45,508 bases of DNA from Scleroderma bovista (GCA_037178675.1 JAYMGJ010000663.1:1-45508), one strand, 5' to 3'. Shown: positions 1 through 11,465, numbered from the stretch's first letter. The notes: generated by a model not told the origin, from the sequence alone. Translations and numbers: made by a program.

Positions 1-40
1 GCATCTGTTCCTGTACTGGAAATAAATGAGTGCGGTATTC
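1..40 (+). pseudogene. 3' tip of a second SDR gene (edge fragment)
   Basis: The first ~30 bases read as the last codons of a short-chain dehydrogenase, ending Cys-Thr-Gly-Asn-Lys-stop. They match the end of the complete SDR gene at 6430-7407 (Cys-Thr-Gly-Ser-Glu-stop). Similarity continues into the 3' flank: the string TTAGTCCGAAG and the following GAGCGGTG occur at about 70-105 and again at about 7443-7475. I infer a tandemly duplicated SDR gene whose body lies left of the window. Only the last residues are visible, so intactness cannot be judged. Confidence 0.6.
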
Positions 41-1430
41 TGAAGGGTAGTCGGACGTTGACTTTAGTCCGAAGTATTGAAATGAGCGGTGACGACCTGG
101 TGTTAAGAAAATCGACTTGTATATGTACCATTAGTAAATGGTTTGGTCATGATGATGTCACTGCGAAGTCACCAGTGTGGCGTTAATGAAAATACGACGT
201 GATTCCATGAGGAAGCCAACGTACGACATGGCAGTAGTGTGATGAATTTGCAAAAGATGAAGGAAGTGTCTTGAAAATGTTGAAAGCATTCACACAAGGA
301 ACCACCCAGCATCTACAGTACACCTGAAGGTCAGTGTCCATGTCGACCAGTGCAGGCAAGAGAGGAAATATGACTATGTACGAAGGACCCATCATATATG
401 AGCGTCGAGAGTGTTAGCAGCGTACAAAGTGATGGTGCTTACGGTCAAGATGGTTGGGTTCCTTCAGCAGAACATTTCAAGGAGACCAACGATATGCCAG
501 TGTATGCATATTCTGCGAGCCCTTGATAAGAAGAAAAGCCAATATGGGGAGTAGTGGTCATCACTCACTAGACCACGAACATTTCCATTTCTGCCATCCT
601 CAAACATGCGAAGACTACCCTCGAAGTCTATGAACGGGTTATCAAAGAAATCAAGTTTCTTCAGTACCTCGAGGTTACTTGAAATGGTCTCTGTGAAGAA
701 GGAACAGTAGATATCAAATTCCTGCGATGTATGCATATATAGTATGAATACATGTGCACACAAGGGTGCCCAGATGAGCAGATTGGCATCGAGAACCTAC
801 AAACGTGTCGAGCAGGTCACAGGTGTGCCAAGCATTGAAGACGACGCAATAATGGTTGAAAACCGGCCAGAGAACATTAGAACGTGCTGATCGAAGATAA
901 AGACCCAGAACGCACTTGTTGAGCGAAAAAAAGGCCACCCTGAGGCTGGGCAGCCCATCGATGGAGAAGGGTTAGCAGTCAAGTTGAAGTATACGAGTCT
1001 GGGAGATCACATGCAAACACGACATTGAAATAAACTGAACGCACCGAAACATCGACCTGGAAGGCTGAAGACACAACCTATAAACATCAATCGGAAATGT
1101 AAAGATCAAAAGACATGCCTTGGATGCGGTAACGCAAAGCGGTCGATGTGGACCTCGACAAGACATTAGAGATGAAGAGTACAATCAACAAAGATGAGTC
1201 AGCCGTGTTCGCAGCGCAAGACTTCAGATGCTAGAAGAGAGTTAGGGAAAGACAGTCAACCGTTGACAGACGGAACGAAGCCAAGAAAATAAGAGCTCGT
1301 AGCATTACATAGCATGAAACTGAACGATGCAAAGCTATGTAATAGTTGAAAACATTAATTGGATTCAATTGATTGAAATTGTGTGATTGAACATTTGAAC
1401 AACATGGGATATTATGCGTACGTAGGGACA
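41..1430. other. SDR 3' flank, then a stretch with only possible minus-strand exons
   Basis: Bases 41-170 resemble the 3' flank of the complete SDR gene. The rest has no recognised gene. The most protein-like stretch is minus strand 545-720, which contains Leu-Lys-Lys-Leu-Asp-Phe-Phe-Asp-Asn-Pro. Another at 800-980 on the same strand contains Trp-Pro-Phe-Phe. They are in different frames and could be exons of one minus-strand gene, but I could not place it in a family. Confidence 0.3.
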
Positions 1431-1524
1431 CCATTGTCAGATACTAGTAGGCAGCCCAGTGGCACATACGGTGACATAGCTACACAGTCATCCGCAATGT
1501 GGTCCGCATGGACTCCATTGCAGG

Positions 1525-1837
1525 TAGTGTTGCCGCGAACCGGACCAAACCCGACCGGACTCAAAAGTTCGTTTGACTTCGTTTTTCCGAACTCGAACGA
1601 ACTGAGGACAAACAAAGTCGGCTGTTGAGCTCAACCAATCACAGCTTAGACGGTTTCGCGTAGGGATTCTATGCAAATGCTGACCTGATTAGCAATATTG
1701 TAGTGCTAGTAACCCAATTCATTTTAGTTTGTATGTCAACTCGTTGTGATTAGTTTTACCGAACTCCACCGAACTCCATCACTTTCGAACCGGATTCGAA
1801 CTCACTTCGAATTTAGTCTGGTTCGGCGGCAACACTA
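1525..1837. mobile_element. hAT-like MITE (313 bp) with 8-bp target-site duplication
   Basis: The ends are inverted repeats. The left end starts TAGTGTTGCCGCGAACC and the reverse complement of the right end starts TAGTGTTGCCGCCGAACC, so about 25 bp match with one indel. The element is flanked by a perfect 8-bp duplication, ATTGCAGG, at 1517-1524 and 1838-1845. An 8-bp duplication with short terminal inverted repeats is the hallmark of hAT-type transposition. The interior is rich in GAACTC and TTCGAA motifs and has no transposase, so this is a non-autonomous copy. Its ends differ from those of the hAT element at 18292-21829, so another element must have mobilised it. Confidence 0.9.
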
Positions 1838-2234
1838 ATTGCAGGTGTGGAGATTCTATCCGCTCGTGGGAAGTCTCTTTGATTGTGATTGGTTGACCAC
1901 GGTTGAACGTTAACGTTGAACGTTGAAATTTAAACTCCAGCTGTGTTCAATCGGAGACTGAATAGACTCTATCGCCAACTCATCCGAATCAACAACTGGA
2001 ACGAAATGATGACCATGGCACACCGAAACACAACTTCAGCGGAGGTGTGTGTCCCATTGACTATCTCCCATGTTCAACGGTGACCTATTGGAATAAAGCG
2101 TACTAAAGTTCGCCGGAATGAAATGATCCCTACGAACCAACTCCCAGTTCTAGGACCGCCATTCAAGGTGCGTGTACCCTTTCTGCGTGCCAACATATAT
2201 CTCATGGCTTGATGATGTCCGCTAGGTACCAACC

Positions 2235-3015
2235 ATGCCTCCAGCGATGCCACCTACTACAGGAGATCAAAACATTGGTGGCCGGCAATACATCTGTCCT
2301 ATGGATCAGTATTTTATGGCACTCGATCCCAATCATCGGCCTCGTTCGCCAGAAGTGCTTCTTCGAACCGTCCGTGCGAGAGCACCCAGAAGCGACGTTG
2401 AGACAGCTTGGAAGCTCTACACTGCGGCGGCTAATAGAGTCGTTGAGCAGCTCAAGTCGACACCGGCCGTAGCTGTGCGTGGTACAATTCCTAATGATAA
2501 GGTTTCAACTCAACAGAGCACTTACTACAGGACAAACCCAAAGTTGGTGATCCGTCTGTCATGTACTACGATATTCCGGACAGCAAGTATGTCATACGCT
2601 TATGGGACGGCGGCATGCAGCAGTATGGCCTCTACTGCTTTGACCTCTACGATTGGTTGGAAGGTACCGCTGTCAATCTTCCCCACGACTACAAAATTTG
2701 TAATGCTCCCCTTGCTGGAACTTTTATGATCGGTGACATGGGTGTCGAGGTGAGGAGTTGGGAGGTGGCCTGGGGCATCAGTGCAGAGAAAATACGGCCT
2801 GGACAAGAGCGTTTCGCAGTCCCTGAGGGCGCACATCTTGCTCTTGTTCGTCCTGGGAAGCCTTTGTTTTCCTTTGTGCTCCCGACACGTGTTCGTGCCA
2901 CATATGCTCAACCCAGGTACTGAGACTGAGGCAGAGTCATGCAACTGTGTTCAAGTTATCTCAGTTTTATTTCAGGACAAGGCCACGCCTATGGCGGATT
3001 ATTATAGTAACTTGA
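2235..3015 (+). CDS. hypothetical protein, three exons
   Basis: Unrecognised gene. Exon 1 is 2235-2474, starting Met-Pro-Pro-Ala-Met-Pro-Pro. Intron 1 is 2475-2530, with donor GTGCGT, branch-like CTAATG and acceptor TACTACAG. Exon 2 is 2531-2916 and includes Val-Met-Tyr-Tyr-Asp-Ile-Pro-Asp, Leu-Trp-Asp-Gly-Gly-Met and Tyr-Asp-Trp-Leu-Glu-Gly. A second intron at 2917-2975 (GTACTG to TTTCAG) gives a short last exon ending at TGA 3013-3015. The phases agree, giving about 220 aa. No signal peptide or membrane segment is evident. The two early introns and non-random composition support a real gene. The last exon is the least certain part. Confidence 0.5.
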
Positions 3016-3843
3016 AGATTTGTATACACGACATTTTGAACATCAGATAGGAAGGCTGCGCATCGGCTATCCGACTCCTGATGAGTCTAATGCGTCTGGG
3101 CTGTCTGGCCGTCTGGCCCAGACGATTTCAGACGATTCCAGACACGATTACATAGACACCTTGTAACTTGTCCTGATGGAGCGTGGTTGTCCAGCCTTCC
3201 ATAGAATCGTGATTCACAGCTAATTTTGGAGCCTTGCGCCCACACAATATTGTTCTCGATGAGGCTAGGAGTGGCCAACCCCCGATGCGTACGAATGTGG
3301 CAGCTGAAAGTAGTGGAATGTGAAGGAAGCCCGACGGATCTAGCCTAGGTTATCAATGGCTTGCCAAGTCAAGTCGGAAGCCCTTTCTTTCCAATAAGTC
3401 CCATGGTTAGAGATAAGATTACCCATCGTTATCGTTGCCCGGCAATGTCCCCGACGTATCAATGGCTTGCCGAGTCAAGAAATCAAATGCCGCCGGACTT
3501 TTCCGTCATGATTCTTATGTACACAAGTACTACTAGTGGCGATGGTAGGAGCCTCGCTTCACACCAGTCTGCTGTAACGTGGTAAGGTTCGTGTGTCACC
3601 ACACATTTTGCTGTATAATAACCCTACAACAGATCCAAGTATGTTCATCGGCTCAGAAGGCACACGGTTTATAGGCCAGACTACAGTTGATATCCAACTG
3701 AATGACTGGCTTTATGATCCCGAGGCGAGGCCTCAACCACTCAGGCAGCGTGCGGTTGCTGTCGCACAGGGCCTTACGGTCCTCACTCCTGAAGTGTCAG
3801 CCATGGAAGTGGACCTTGAGCAACACCCTCGCGGACCCCCACA
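3016..3843 (+). other. spacer with a short repeated motif and a possible exon
   Basis: A ~22-bp motif, ATCAATGGCTTGCC(A/G)AGTCA, occurs twice (about 3353 and 3458). An open stretch at 3641-3871 begins Met-Phe-Ile-Gly-Ser-Glu-Gly and contains Asp-Trp-Leu-Tyr-Asp-Pro-Glu-Ala-Arg. It looks coding, but its frame does not join the next gene without an unseen intron. It could be the 5' part of the gene at 3844-4256. Confidence 0.35.
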
Positions 3844-4256
3844 ATGGGTAGTCGACCTAGGGACTCTCTAGATCTCAGAGTTGATCGATTGGGCCCTAGC
3901 CCACCGAACACCTTAAATCTACCCATGGTAAGTACTTGATCATGGCTTAATGAGAAATGTCTGATAAGACTGATTGGTGGCAGGGAAATATTGCGATGAA
4001 TTTTGGGTTGTTCGTTGTGGGTGGGAATGTCCACATAGGATTTCCGCTTCAATGGTATTACCAGGTGGAGGAGACGCGTGTCAATGCATACGGTGAACGT
4101 CTTCCACTCTACTACTATAAACATGAGCCACGGCCTCCCAATAGCCATGATCGTGTTATGCCCATGATGGATTATAGAGATCCTGAATTTCGTTGTTATT
4201 CTTTTCATGTCTTGCGTTTTGGGACACACATTAACATTTACCGGGAGGCCACTTGA
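3844..4256 (+). CDS. hypothetical protein (possibly 3' part of a larger gene)
   Basis: Unrecognised. Exon 1 (3844-3927) ends at a canonical donor GTAAGT. The intron is 3928-3983 (56 bp) with a TTAATGA branch-like motif and a GGCAG acceptor. Exon 2 (3984-4256) reads Gly-Asn-Ile-Ala-Met-Asn-Phe-Gly and ends after Tyr-Arg-Glu-Ala-Thr. It is rich in aromatic residues (Trp-Tyr-Tyr, Leu-Tyr-Tyr-Tyr-Lys-His). Phase 0 is kept across the intron. From ATG 3844 the product is 118 aa. The true start may lie further upstream, because 3641-3871 also looks coding in another frame. The orientation matches the gene at 2235, and the two could be one transcription unit. Confidence 0.45.
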
Positions 4257-6236
4257 TTGAAAAATGTCTGTGACTTTTACACAGCTGTTTATAACTCGGG
4301 GAAGTGCCGGCTCGCGCCGGCCGTCACCTTGCTTGAACCACCCACCGCTTTATTGACCCCATGTACAGTACCTATACACAAAGCACGAGACACAGTCCAT
4401 TTTCGATAGCAATTATTGTGCAACAACCATCTAAATCACTTTCTGAAGGGTATTCACTGGATGTGATATCAATGAGCCCCTTCCCCCCTCATTATCGGAG
4501 CGGACTGAGGGGCCTCCCTTTTATTTTGAAGAGGGCAGTGTGGGAGGCGGCGGATATTGTCTGATTTCCCTATGCTGCCTTTATTTACTGTGCCAACGGG
4601 GTCCTTGTGGCCTGAGCTTTGTAATAGCGTAGTAGTTGGCCGTAATCTTAGTTCATTTCATTTCACCTCCAAACGCAAGTTGGCCAGGCTATGATGCTGT
4701 TAGGACTCCTACTTGGGTTGACGGTGAGTGCGGGATTGTTCTAACAACATGCTGAAAAGGGAACAAGATCTCCATTCGGGATATCAACACAGTTGCGTTA
4801 GAGACGACTTCGTTTCGTCTGTACATATCCTACTTCGCTGCCGTCATGTCAGCAGACGCAGAACAAGGTGAACCTTGAATTAACTGAGTGTGGTCGTGAG
4901 TACTCACCGACAATTCGAGTTTCATATTCAAACCGCCGTACTTGATGCCATTGCTGTATCGTCCTCTCCTCATTCTAAACACTTCGAACTTCATATTTTT
5001 GGGGTTCGCAATGGCAGCCTTGCGAATGGTAATCATTACTCAAAGCCTTCACCCTAACTCGTCTGTGGAGAGCATCTCTCTGAAGCGAATGAAGACAAGG
5101 TAAATGCGATTCGAAGTGGTGGCGGCAGGGTATTGTTCGCACAGCTTCAGGTAGATTGCAACGTACTCACTCTTTTACAGCCTTGCAAATTGAGTTCTTG
5201 TCGACCATATTGTAAATGTGTGGGCCGCCCTACCACCTTGACGCCGAGTAAAACTCTCAAGAATTCTTTCTGTTCCCGGACTCGGACGGCCCTACGGTTT
5301 TCCTTTTAGAGGGGCCTCCCTTAGGCCCAACGAATTAAGAGATTACGGAGTCTTCTAGATGGCTCTCTCGAAATTCTGTGGGGCTATATAACCTGCAGAG
5401 CTCAGTCATTCGAGAAAGCATTGTCCTCGAGACACTCAGAGTAGCCTCGGCATGTACGCAGCCTACATGCCAGGGTCACTCTGACTATGGTCTCTTGTAT
5501 GAGTGTGGCAGAAGCGACTTGATGTAGCTCAAACATCGTAAGAAGGGTGTGTGGCGCCGACGACCGAATCGCACTGCCCACTAGAAGATCACCTGGGCGC
5601 CGGACTTTGGTCAGAGGTTGGTCTTTCGCTGATTGTGGTGTAGGTATGGAGTGCATCGTCTCAATTATATCGGAACATGCAGGGATCTAGCGCTTCTTCA
5701 CCTGTCTCCGTGGGCATCTTGCTCCACTCCGTGGTGAGCAAGGATATCCCCATAATCATTGTCATGTAAATTTATGTACAGTTGGTTACCTTTCCTGCTT
5801 CTAGGGACAAATGCACGTTCAAATATGGTGGCTGGCTGCTTGGATTGGATGATAATGGACCCCTAACACGGGATAAACGCTTGGGACTGGATCGGGAAAG
5901 ACGTGTGACAAAGAACGGATGTCAAGCCCGCTCTTACGCCAAGGGGTCGTGCATTGTTTACAAGGTTAGGCCCCGCTTTCTGGGACACCTCCACGACGGT
6001 ACTTGTTCTCATTCTTCCTGGTGTTCTGTAATATCTTCTCAATTTTTTTTCGGTGCATATTGGATTCTGAATTGGGTTTGCGATGGGTTATTACAACGAT
6101 ACCAGATCAGGGGAAGGTCCCTGCCCCACATACCTTCCTTGCGCGGATTGCGACAATGGCAAAACATCCTCGCCGAACCTCTCGGCTGGAGAGCGCTCGT
6201 AACCGACACCTACGGACTCGGACAATGTGAATACAG
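4257..6236. other. long intergenic stretch, no confident gene
   Basis: No recognisable protein was found on either strand. A short GC-rich inverted repeat (GCCGGC, spacer, GCCGGC) lies near 4306. A TATATAA motif at 5385-5391 is followed by mixed-composition sequence with no convincing reading frame. A long open frame covers 5782-6429 in phase with the SDR gene, but its sequence resembles no SDR N-terminus. I regard it as upstream non-coding sequence. Confidence 0.4.
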
Positions 6237-6244
6237 TATAAATA
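6237..6244 (+). promoter_or_regulatory. candidate TATA box of the SDR gene
   Basis: TATAAATA lies 186 bp upstream of the chosen SDR start codon at 6430, on the same strand, and no other gene start lies between. It is assigned by motif and position only. Confidence 0.4.
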
Positions 6245-6429
6245 ATGATGCTGAACTGTTGATGAAGCGCATATATTACCCTCATATAACCCACCTTAAG
6301 TTCAATGGCATCCGAAGTGCATCAGTGAGTACAACATGGAGCATAACTCGAGCAGACTTGCATGACCACTCCAGAAGGGCGAAGGTGCAATCCGCGTCAC
6401 CCCTTGGTCTCCTTGGCATCGAAGCTGCC

Positions 6430-7407
6430 ATGGAAGCAAAGGTCAACCCCTCCATCGAAGTCCGGCCAAAGATCTTTGATGAGTTTGCGCTGACGGATCG
6501 TGTCGCACTAGTCTCGGGAGGGAACCGAGGCCTTGGACTCGAAATGGCCATCGCAATGTGCGAAGCGGGGGCAAGGGCTGTCTATTGCTTCGATCTACCT
6601 GCAGAGCCTTCAGAAGAGTTCATTGCATCACGCGAGTATGTCAGCAAGCTCGGAAACGACTCTAGATTGGAGTACTTCACGGCAAACGTACGTGATCAGC
6701 ACTTGCTGCACAGCAAAGCGGAAGAAATTGGAGACAGGGAACAAAGGATGGATATTTGCATTGCCGCCGCTGGCATTGTCGAGGGCGAGCCGGATTACTT
6801 GGAGTGTTCTGCCGAACAATTCAGAGAGGTGCACAGGGAGAATACAAGCACCACTACTGTATGATGACCACATCACTTGTTTAGGTCTTGGACGTGAATA
6901 CGTGCGGTGTTTTCTTCACGGCACAGGCTGCTGGCCGCCAGATGGCGCGTTTTGGACGTGGAGGCAGTATCATACTTATTGCTTCCATCCTAGGAAGCGT
7001 TGCCAGCAAGGTGGGGAGTGGTCTTGATGCTGAGTATGTGGATACTGATCTTGCAGTGCACTACAGGACCCTGGAGTTATTTCATACAACACGTCGAAGT
7101 CCGCCGTGTTGCAGATGGCTCGTAGCATGGCATGCGAACTGGGGGTGAAAAAGATCAGAGTTAACACGATATCACCTGGATATATCTACACGAAGTATGT
7201 CAGGTTTTTGCTCGCAAAGTGGCATATCTGACATGGGAATGCATCCATTTTAGGATGATCGCAGCGTTTCTGGACAACGAACCACAACTATTGAACTCGA
7301 TTTCGAGCATGAATCCGCTTGGTCGGATTGGAAGATCAGACGAGCTCCGTGGGATTGCAACGTGGCTTGCATCCGATGCGTCCAGTTTCTGTACTGGAAG
7401 CGAGTGA
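6430..7407 (+). CDS. short-chain dehydrogenase/reductase (SDR), 4 exons, 268 aa
   Basis: Classical SDR oxidoreductase with a Rossmann fold, predicted soluble. Exons 6430-6828, 6885-7010, 7067-7194 and 7254-7407 join in phase with short GT-AG introns (56, 56 and 59 bp). The cofactor loop Gly-Gly-Asn-Arg-Gly-Leu-Gly is at residues 30-36. Asp55 after the second strand suggests NAD rather than NADP. Ala-Ala-Ala-Gly stands where many SDRs have Asn-Ala-Gly. The catalytic Tyr182-x-x-x-Lys186 motif (Tyr-Asn-Thr-Ser-Lys) is present, with Ser167 the likely catalytic serine. The C-terminal Asn-Pro-Leu-Gly-Arg-Ile-Gly and Trp-Leu-Ala-Ser-Asp-Ala motifs are typical of the family. The length is normal. The substrate cannot be told; sugar, polyol or ketone reductases are plausible. 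A paralogue's end lies at the left window edge. Confidence 0.93.
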
Positions 7408-7818
7408 GTGCTATATTCTGGTAGACAGCGGGACACTAACGTTAGTCCGAAGCATTGAAGTGAGCGGTGGCCACCTCTCGTGGTAGATGGAAACAGGATG
7501 GCGGCAAGACTTCCTTAGTCCGTCAAACCAAATTGTAGATGATCATCATACGTCCAAGAAATAGTCAACGGATTGACCATGATGATGTCGCTTTATTGAA
7601 ACATATCCGTTCGTTGTATCCTTGAAAGCAATGAATCGCTCTCAGATATATATTGTATACGAATTGATGGTGAAGAAGGACAGTACTGATGATGATCAAT
7701 CGAGAATCGAGATAAAGTTTTTCATATCCGTCCATATTTGGTCATACATTATTGGTTGGGGTCCTAACTAACCTTGTTTCCTAGCACTAAGCAGTCCCTC
7801 GTTATGTGCCAGCCCACC

Positions 7819-10428
7819 ATGGGCACTGTACTTCCATTCGTTTTTCTTCTGCTCCTTATACCCCACAGTCTTGCAAGCGTAACTGTCTATAGTCAATTAC
7901 CACTCGGAGATGCAACTAAATCTGCTTCTGCTTCGTCTGCAACTTACACAGGCGCGGCTGCCTACGACCCAACTGTACTCACCCCTCCTGCTGTTCCTCA
8001 AGGGTTCACTACCCAGCTCTCTCTTTCGCTTTCATCTACCTCAAACAATGTGTCACTCAGCCAACCTCTTAAAGGCTCGTTCCTTGGTTTTTCTATAGAG
8101 TTTAGTGTCATCAATCAGATCTGTAAGTTCGCTCACCGTTCTTCCAGAAACATGCTATTCACTCCATACACGTCTTTATAGTTGGAAAAAACTCGTACAT
8201 ACCACTTTCGCCCGGCCTCTTCTCCATCACTGAACCCTGGTCACTAGTTCATTCATCCAAGTACCCTTTCTGAACCTCATGTCAGCCCTCCGCCAACGTG
8301 GGGGCGAAGTACGCATTCGACTCGGCGGTAACACACAGGAATCAGCTGCATTGGTAGATACCCTCCCCGGTGGTGTCATGATTCTGAAGGAACCCAGTAA
8401 TCTCAACGATCCCGTAAGTGACATTCTTTTGCGCCTTTGGACGCTAATATATAGGGCGGATATTTCATAAACATGCTCTATTTTTTTTTCCTGCATGATA
8501 GACATCAACACCCGCGCTCAGATATACCGCAGATGCCATTTATATGCTCGGAAATATATCATCATTAGTAGATGTTAAGTGGTTCCTCGGTACGTACCCA
8601 TTGTCCTATTTCCCTCCGTCCCTTCCTTTTCGATAACTCACAATAGGTTTACCATTCAACGATACATCGAACCTTCGTCTACAAATTGCGGAGATCGGAG
8701 AATCTGTGTTGGATCCAGGCGGTTACCTCTTGGGACTTCAGGTTGGAAATGAGGTGCGTGTTTCAAACAAAAAACTTCTTGGGCATTTGGCTAAATTACT
8801 TGGTGATTCATCCTCATTTGAATTTTCTGTGCTTTCATCGCTCTGGTCACTATTCTGGCTGTGTAGCCCGATCTGTACGCCTCACACGGCCTCCGTCCAT
8901 CAACTTATGCGCCATCTGACTACGTTAACGAACTTGGAACGATGGTTAAGGCGATCTCTAATGATCCTTCCATAAAAATCAAGAACAACCTCGTCGTACC
9001 CTCCGTCTCCGGGACATGGACTCCTGAACAAGTATTCGACACAGGTCTGATCGCCTCCTACGGAAACGCAGTGGGATACCTTGCCATCGAACATTACCCC
9101 ACCGACAACTGTTATGCGCACTATGGCTTCGGCCATCCGGTCTATCCTCAGGATGTCTTCTCCAATTATTTGAACCATACATCTGCTCAGGCGCTCGTTC
9201 AGCCCTATTTGAACGCGTCTGCATATGCGGCGAGTGTGGGTAAGCCGTTCGCGATGATGGAAACGAATACGGCGAGTTGTGGTGGGTTCCCTGGTGTGAG
9301 TGACAGCTTCGGGGCAGCGATGTGGGCAACGGACATTGCATTGCAAATGGGCGCTGCTGGGTTCTGGGGAGCAATGTTACATGTGGGTGGGCAGGATGTC
9401 TATTACAACGTAAGTCTACATCCTGGTTTATTCCCTGGGTATATTCTGAGTATTCTCTATTGTCGTGGTTTTAGCCTTTCACACGTAATTGCCTTTCGTG
9501 CCATCTACCCATAACCACGGTATCTGATCTCATGTCATATAGCCCCCCCGACGAACCAATCCTCCTACCACCAATGGACCATCGGCTCTGTCTTTTATTC
9601 CTCCCTCTTTGTCGCAGAAGCGCTCGGCTCAAGTGGGACAGCGCGACTCGTCGACCTCACCAACTCCCTTACTTCATCCACTCCCGGTGAATCGCTTGCA
9701 ACAGCTATGTACACGCCGGTTTATGCAGTCTATGAGAATGGCGCCCCAGCCAGACTGGTTGTGTTCAATTTCGTTACCGATGCAAGTGGGGCGAGCACTG
9801 TCCAATTCCAGTTCGGGATGTCTGGGGGGAATGTTCCGCAGAGCGTGCAAGTGAAGTGAGTCGCTGTTTCTTTGACTTCAGTTTCAGGGCAGTCTTCTCA
9901 CTCTTGCACAGGTACCTCTTGTCCCCGTCAGTCTCAGAGAAGCATAATATCACATGGGCAGGTCAAGTGATTATTCAACCACTGGACTTGTCGAGCAGCC
10001 ACTAACTACTTTCCCCTTAGACCTATGGTTCGACATTTGAATCGGACGGCCGTCTTCGAGGCACGCCCTCAATAACGACCATCAGCTGCTCCACTTCTTC
10101 CAATACCTGCACTGTCCCACTTCCCGCACCCTGCATAGCACTGATCTTCCTCACCTCGTCGGCATTCTCCGAGTCAAACCCGTCGACAACAGTCACGTTT
10201 GCGACGACAGCCGGAACGAAGACGCACAACACGGCCACGATCGATCCAAGCGTATTGGCGACTAGCAATGGTATATCGGGTAATGTGAGGGATCAGTTGG
10301 CAAGTACGAGTTATGATACGGATGCTGCTATGGCTGCAGGACCGAGGGGGACGGTGGTGGCGGTGTTGATGGGTGTGGTGAGTTTGGTAATTGGTGCTTG
10401 GATGGGAGCTGGGTCTATGTGGCTCTAG
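7819..10428 (+). CDS. GH79 beta-glucuronidase-like glycoside hydrolase, 10 exons, 668 aa
   Basis: Secreted or surface-anchored glycoside hydrolase of family 79, a family that removes (4-O-methyl)glucuronic acid from glycans. Exons: 7819-8122, 8182-8194, 8248-8413, 8502-8589, 8647-8753, 8867-9409, 9475-9484, 9543-9855, 9912-9966, 10021-10428. All phases agree and sum to 669 codons. The start is in an ideal context (CCACCATGG), followed by a hydrophobic signal peptide. Conserved stretches include Arg-Leu-Gly-Gly-Asn-Thr-Gln-Glu. Glu226 in Gly-Asn-Glu is the probable acid/base, and Glu358 in Met-Met-Glu-Thr-Asn is the probable nucleophile. The C-terminus is Ser/Thr-rich and ends in a hydrophobic tail, suggesting a GPI anchor or one membrane segment. 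Exons 2 and 7 are only 13 and 10 nt. No disabling change was seen. Confidence 0.93.
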
Positions 10429-11170
10429 TCTCGCAAACCAAGGGGAAGATTAAGTTCTTCCACTAAACTTGTGGTCCCACATGACAGTTTGTTGTTGTAC
10501 TATCAGTAGGCGCATGCCTTAGGATAGTTGGTTTTACGATATCTGTTAAAGCTTGCTGTTACTATATATTCATTTGTGTGTAGTTTGGTTCATAAACTAC
10601 ACTCCTTCTACTTTAGCACCAACTTGCTGATACCAACTCTTGGGGATCATGGAGACATGAAGACATGTGGCCCTGGAAGTGCAAATTGTGGGCTTAAATT
10701 CTTACTGAACCAGTTGCAGCAACATCACTTTTCCAAAGAAATCATGTTGGTGCTACTGGCCTCAGCACCTCAGGCACTAGTTCTCGGTAGCAATAGAGGT
10801 CATTTAGATAGGGTTCTTTTGCCGTGAAGAACCCGTCTCGCAGACCAACCATCCGCACCGGCAACTCCCGCATTATTTCTAAAGATAGCCTCGCCCGTTG
10901 GTGCTTCTTCAGCACGCCTCTACCTACCCTCTACCCATGCTCTCCACCATCCGTCGACGATCTACGTGCCCTCTGGCTGCGCTCCCTCCAGTCTTGCTCT
11001 CCCTCTGCAGAGCATCCTCGGCGTCATTGGCGGCCCTTTACAGCTGTAATGTTCCCCGTCCATAACGTGTGGTGCATTCTCTTATCTTTGTCTCTCTCGT
11101 TTACCTTTTCTCTGCTATGACCCCAAAGCCAAAGCCTGGCACACGGGCTGCCCTCCCTTGTACAACAAAT
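10429..11170. other. intergenic, no gene recognised
   Basis: This lies between the GH79 stop codon and the copia LTR. No conserved protein is visible on either strand. The right part is pyrimidine-rich on the plus strand. The five bases CAAAT at 11166-11170 abut the LTR and would be one half of its target duplication, but no 3' LTR is visible to confirm this. Confidence 0.4.
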
Positions 11171-11380
11171 TGTTGAGTCGTAGTGAGGCTGCAGCAACTC
11201 GGCGTCAGCCACAATGACGACAAGTATGATATCATAGTCAATACATAGTATAAATATATAGCTCCGACAAATAGGAGATGACCTTCTGCATCCTCGTTCC
11301 TTGACTGCTTACTCTGAGTGCCTCGCCTTATGTCTCCGCTGCGCACCGCTCTCGCGCACTACGTCTGCTCGTAGCCTTCA
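11171..11380 (+). repeat. copia 5' LTR (210 bp)
   Basis: It begins TGTTGAGTCG and ends CCTTCA, giving TG...CA termini. It contains a TATA box (TATAAATATATA, 11249-11260), as expected at the U3/R boundary. The right boundary is set by the primer-binding site two bases further on. No second copy is available to verify the exact ends. Confidence 0.7.
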
Positions 11381-11382
11381 TA

Positions 11383-11394
11383 GGTTATGAGCCC
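11383..11394 (+). other. primer-binding site complementary to the initiator tRNA-Met anticodon arm
   Basis: GGTTATGAGCCC lies two bases after the LTR. It is complementary to the CAU anticodon stem-loop of eukaryotic initiator tRNA-Met, not to its 3' end. Drosophila copia and relatives are known to prime from an internally cut initiator tRNA fragment in this way. Confidence 0.7.
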
Positions 11395-11465
11395 TGATTG
11401 CTCATTCTAGGCGAGTACTCAATTCATATATCGACGAAACAAATCTGTTGTCTTGCTCTACCCCT

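Noticed and set aside
5782..6429. N-terminal extension of the SDR protein by 216 codons
   Set aside because: The sequence shows no SDR or targeting features and the normal SDR length is reached from ATG 6430. A TATA box lies within the extension.
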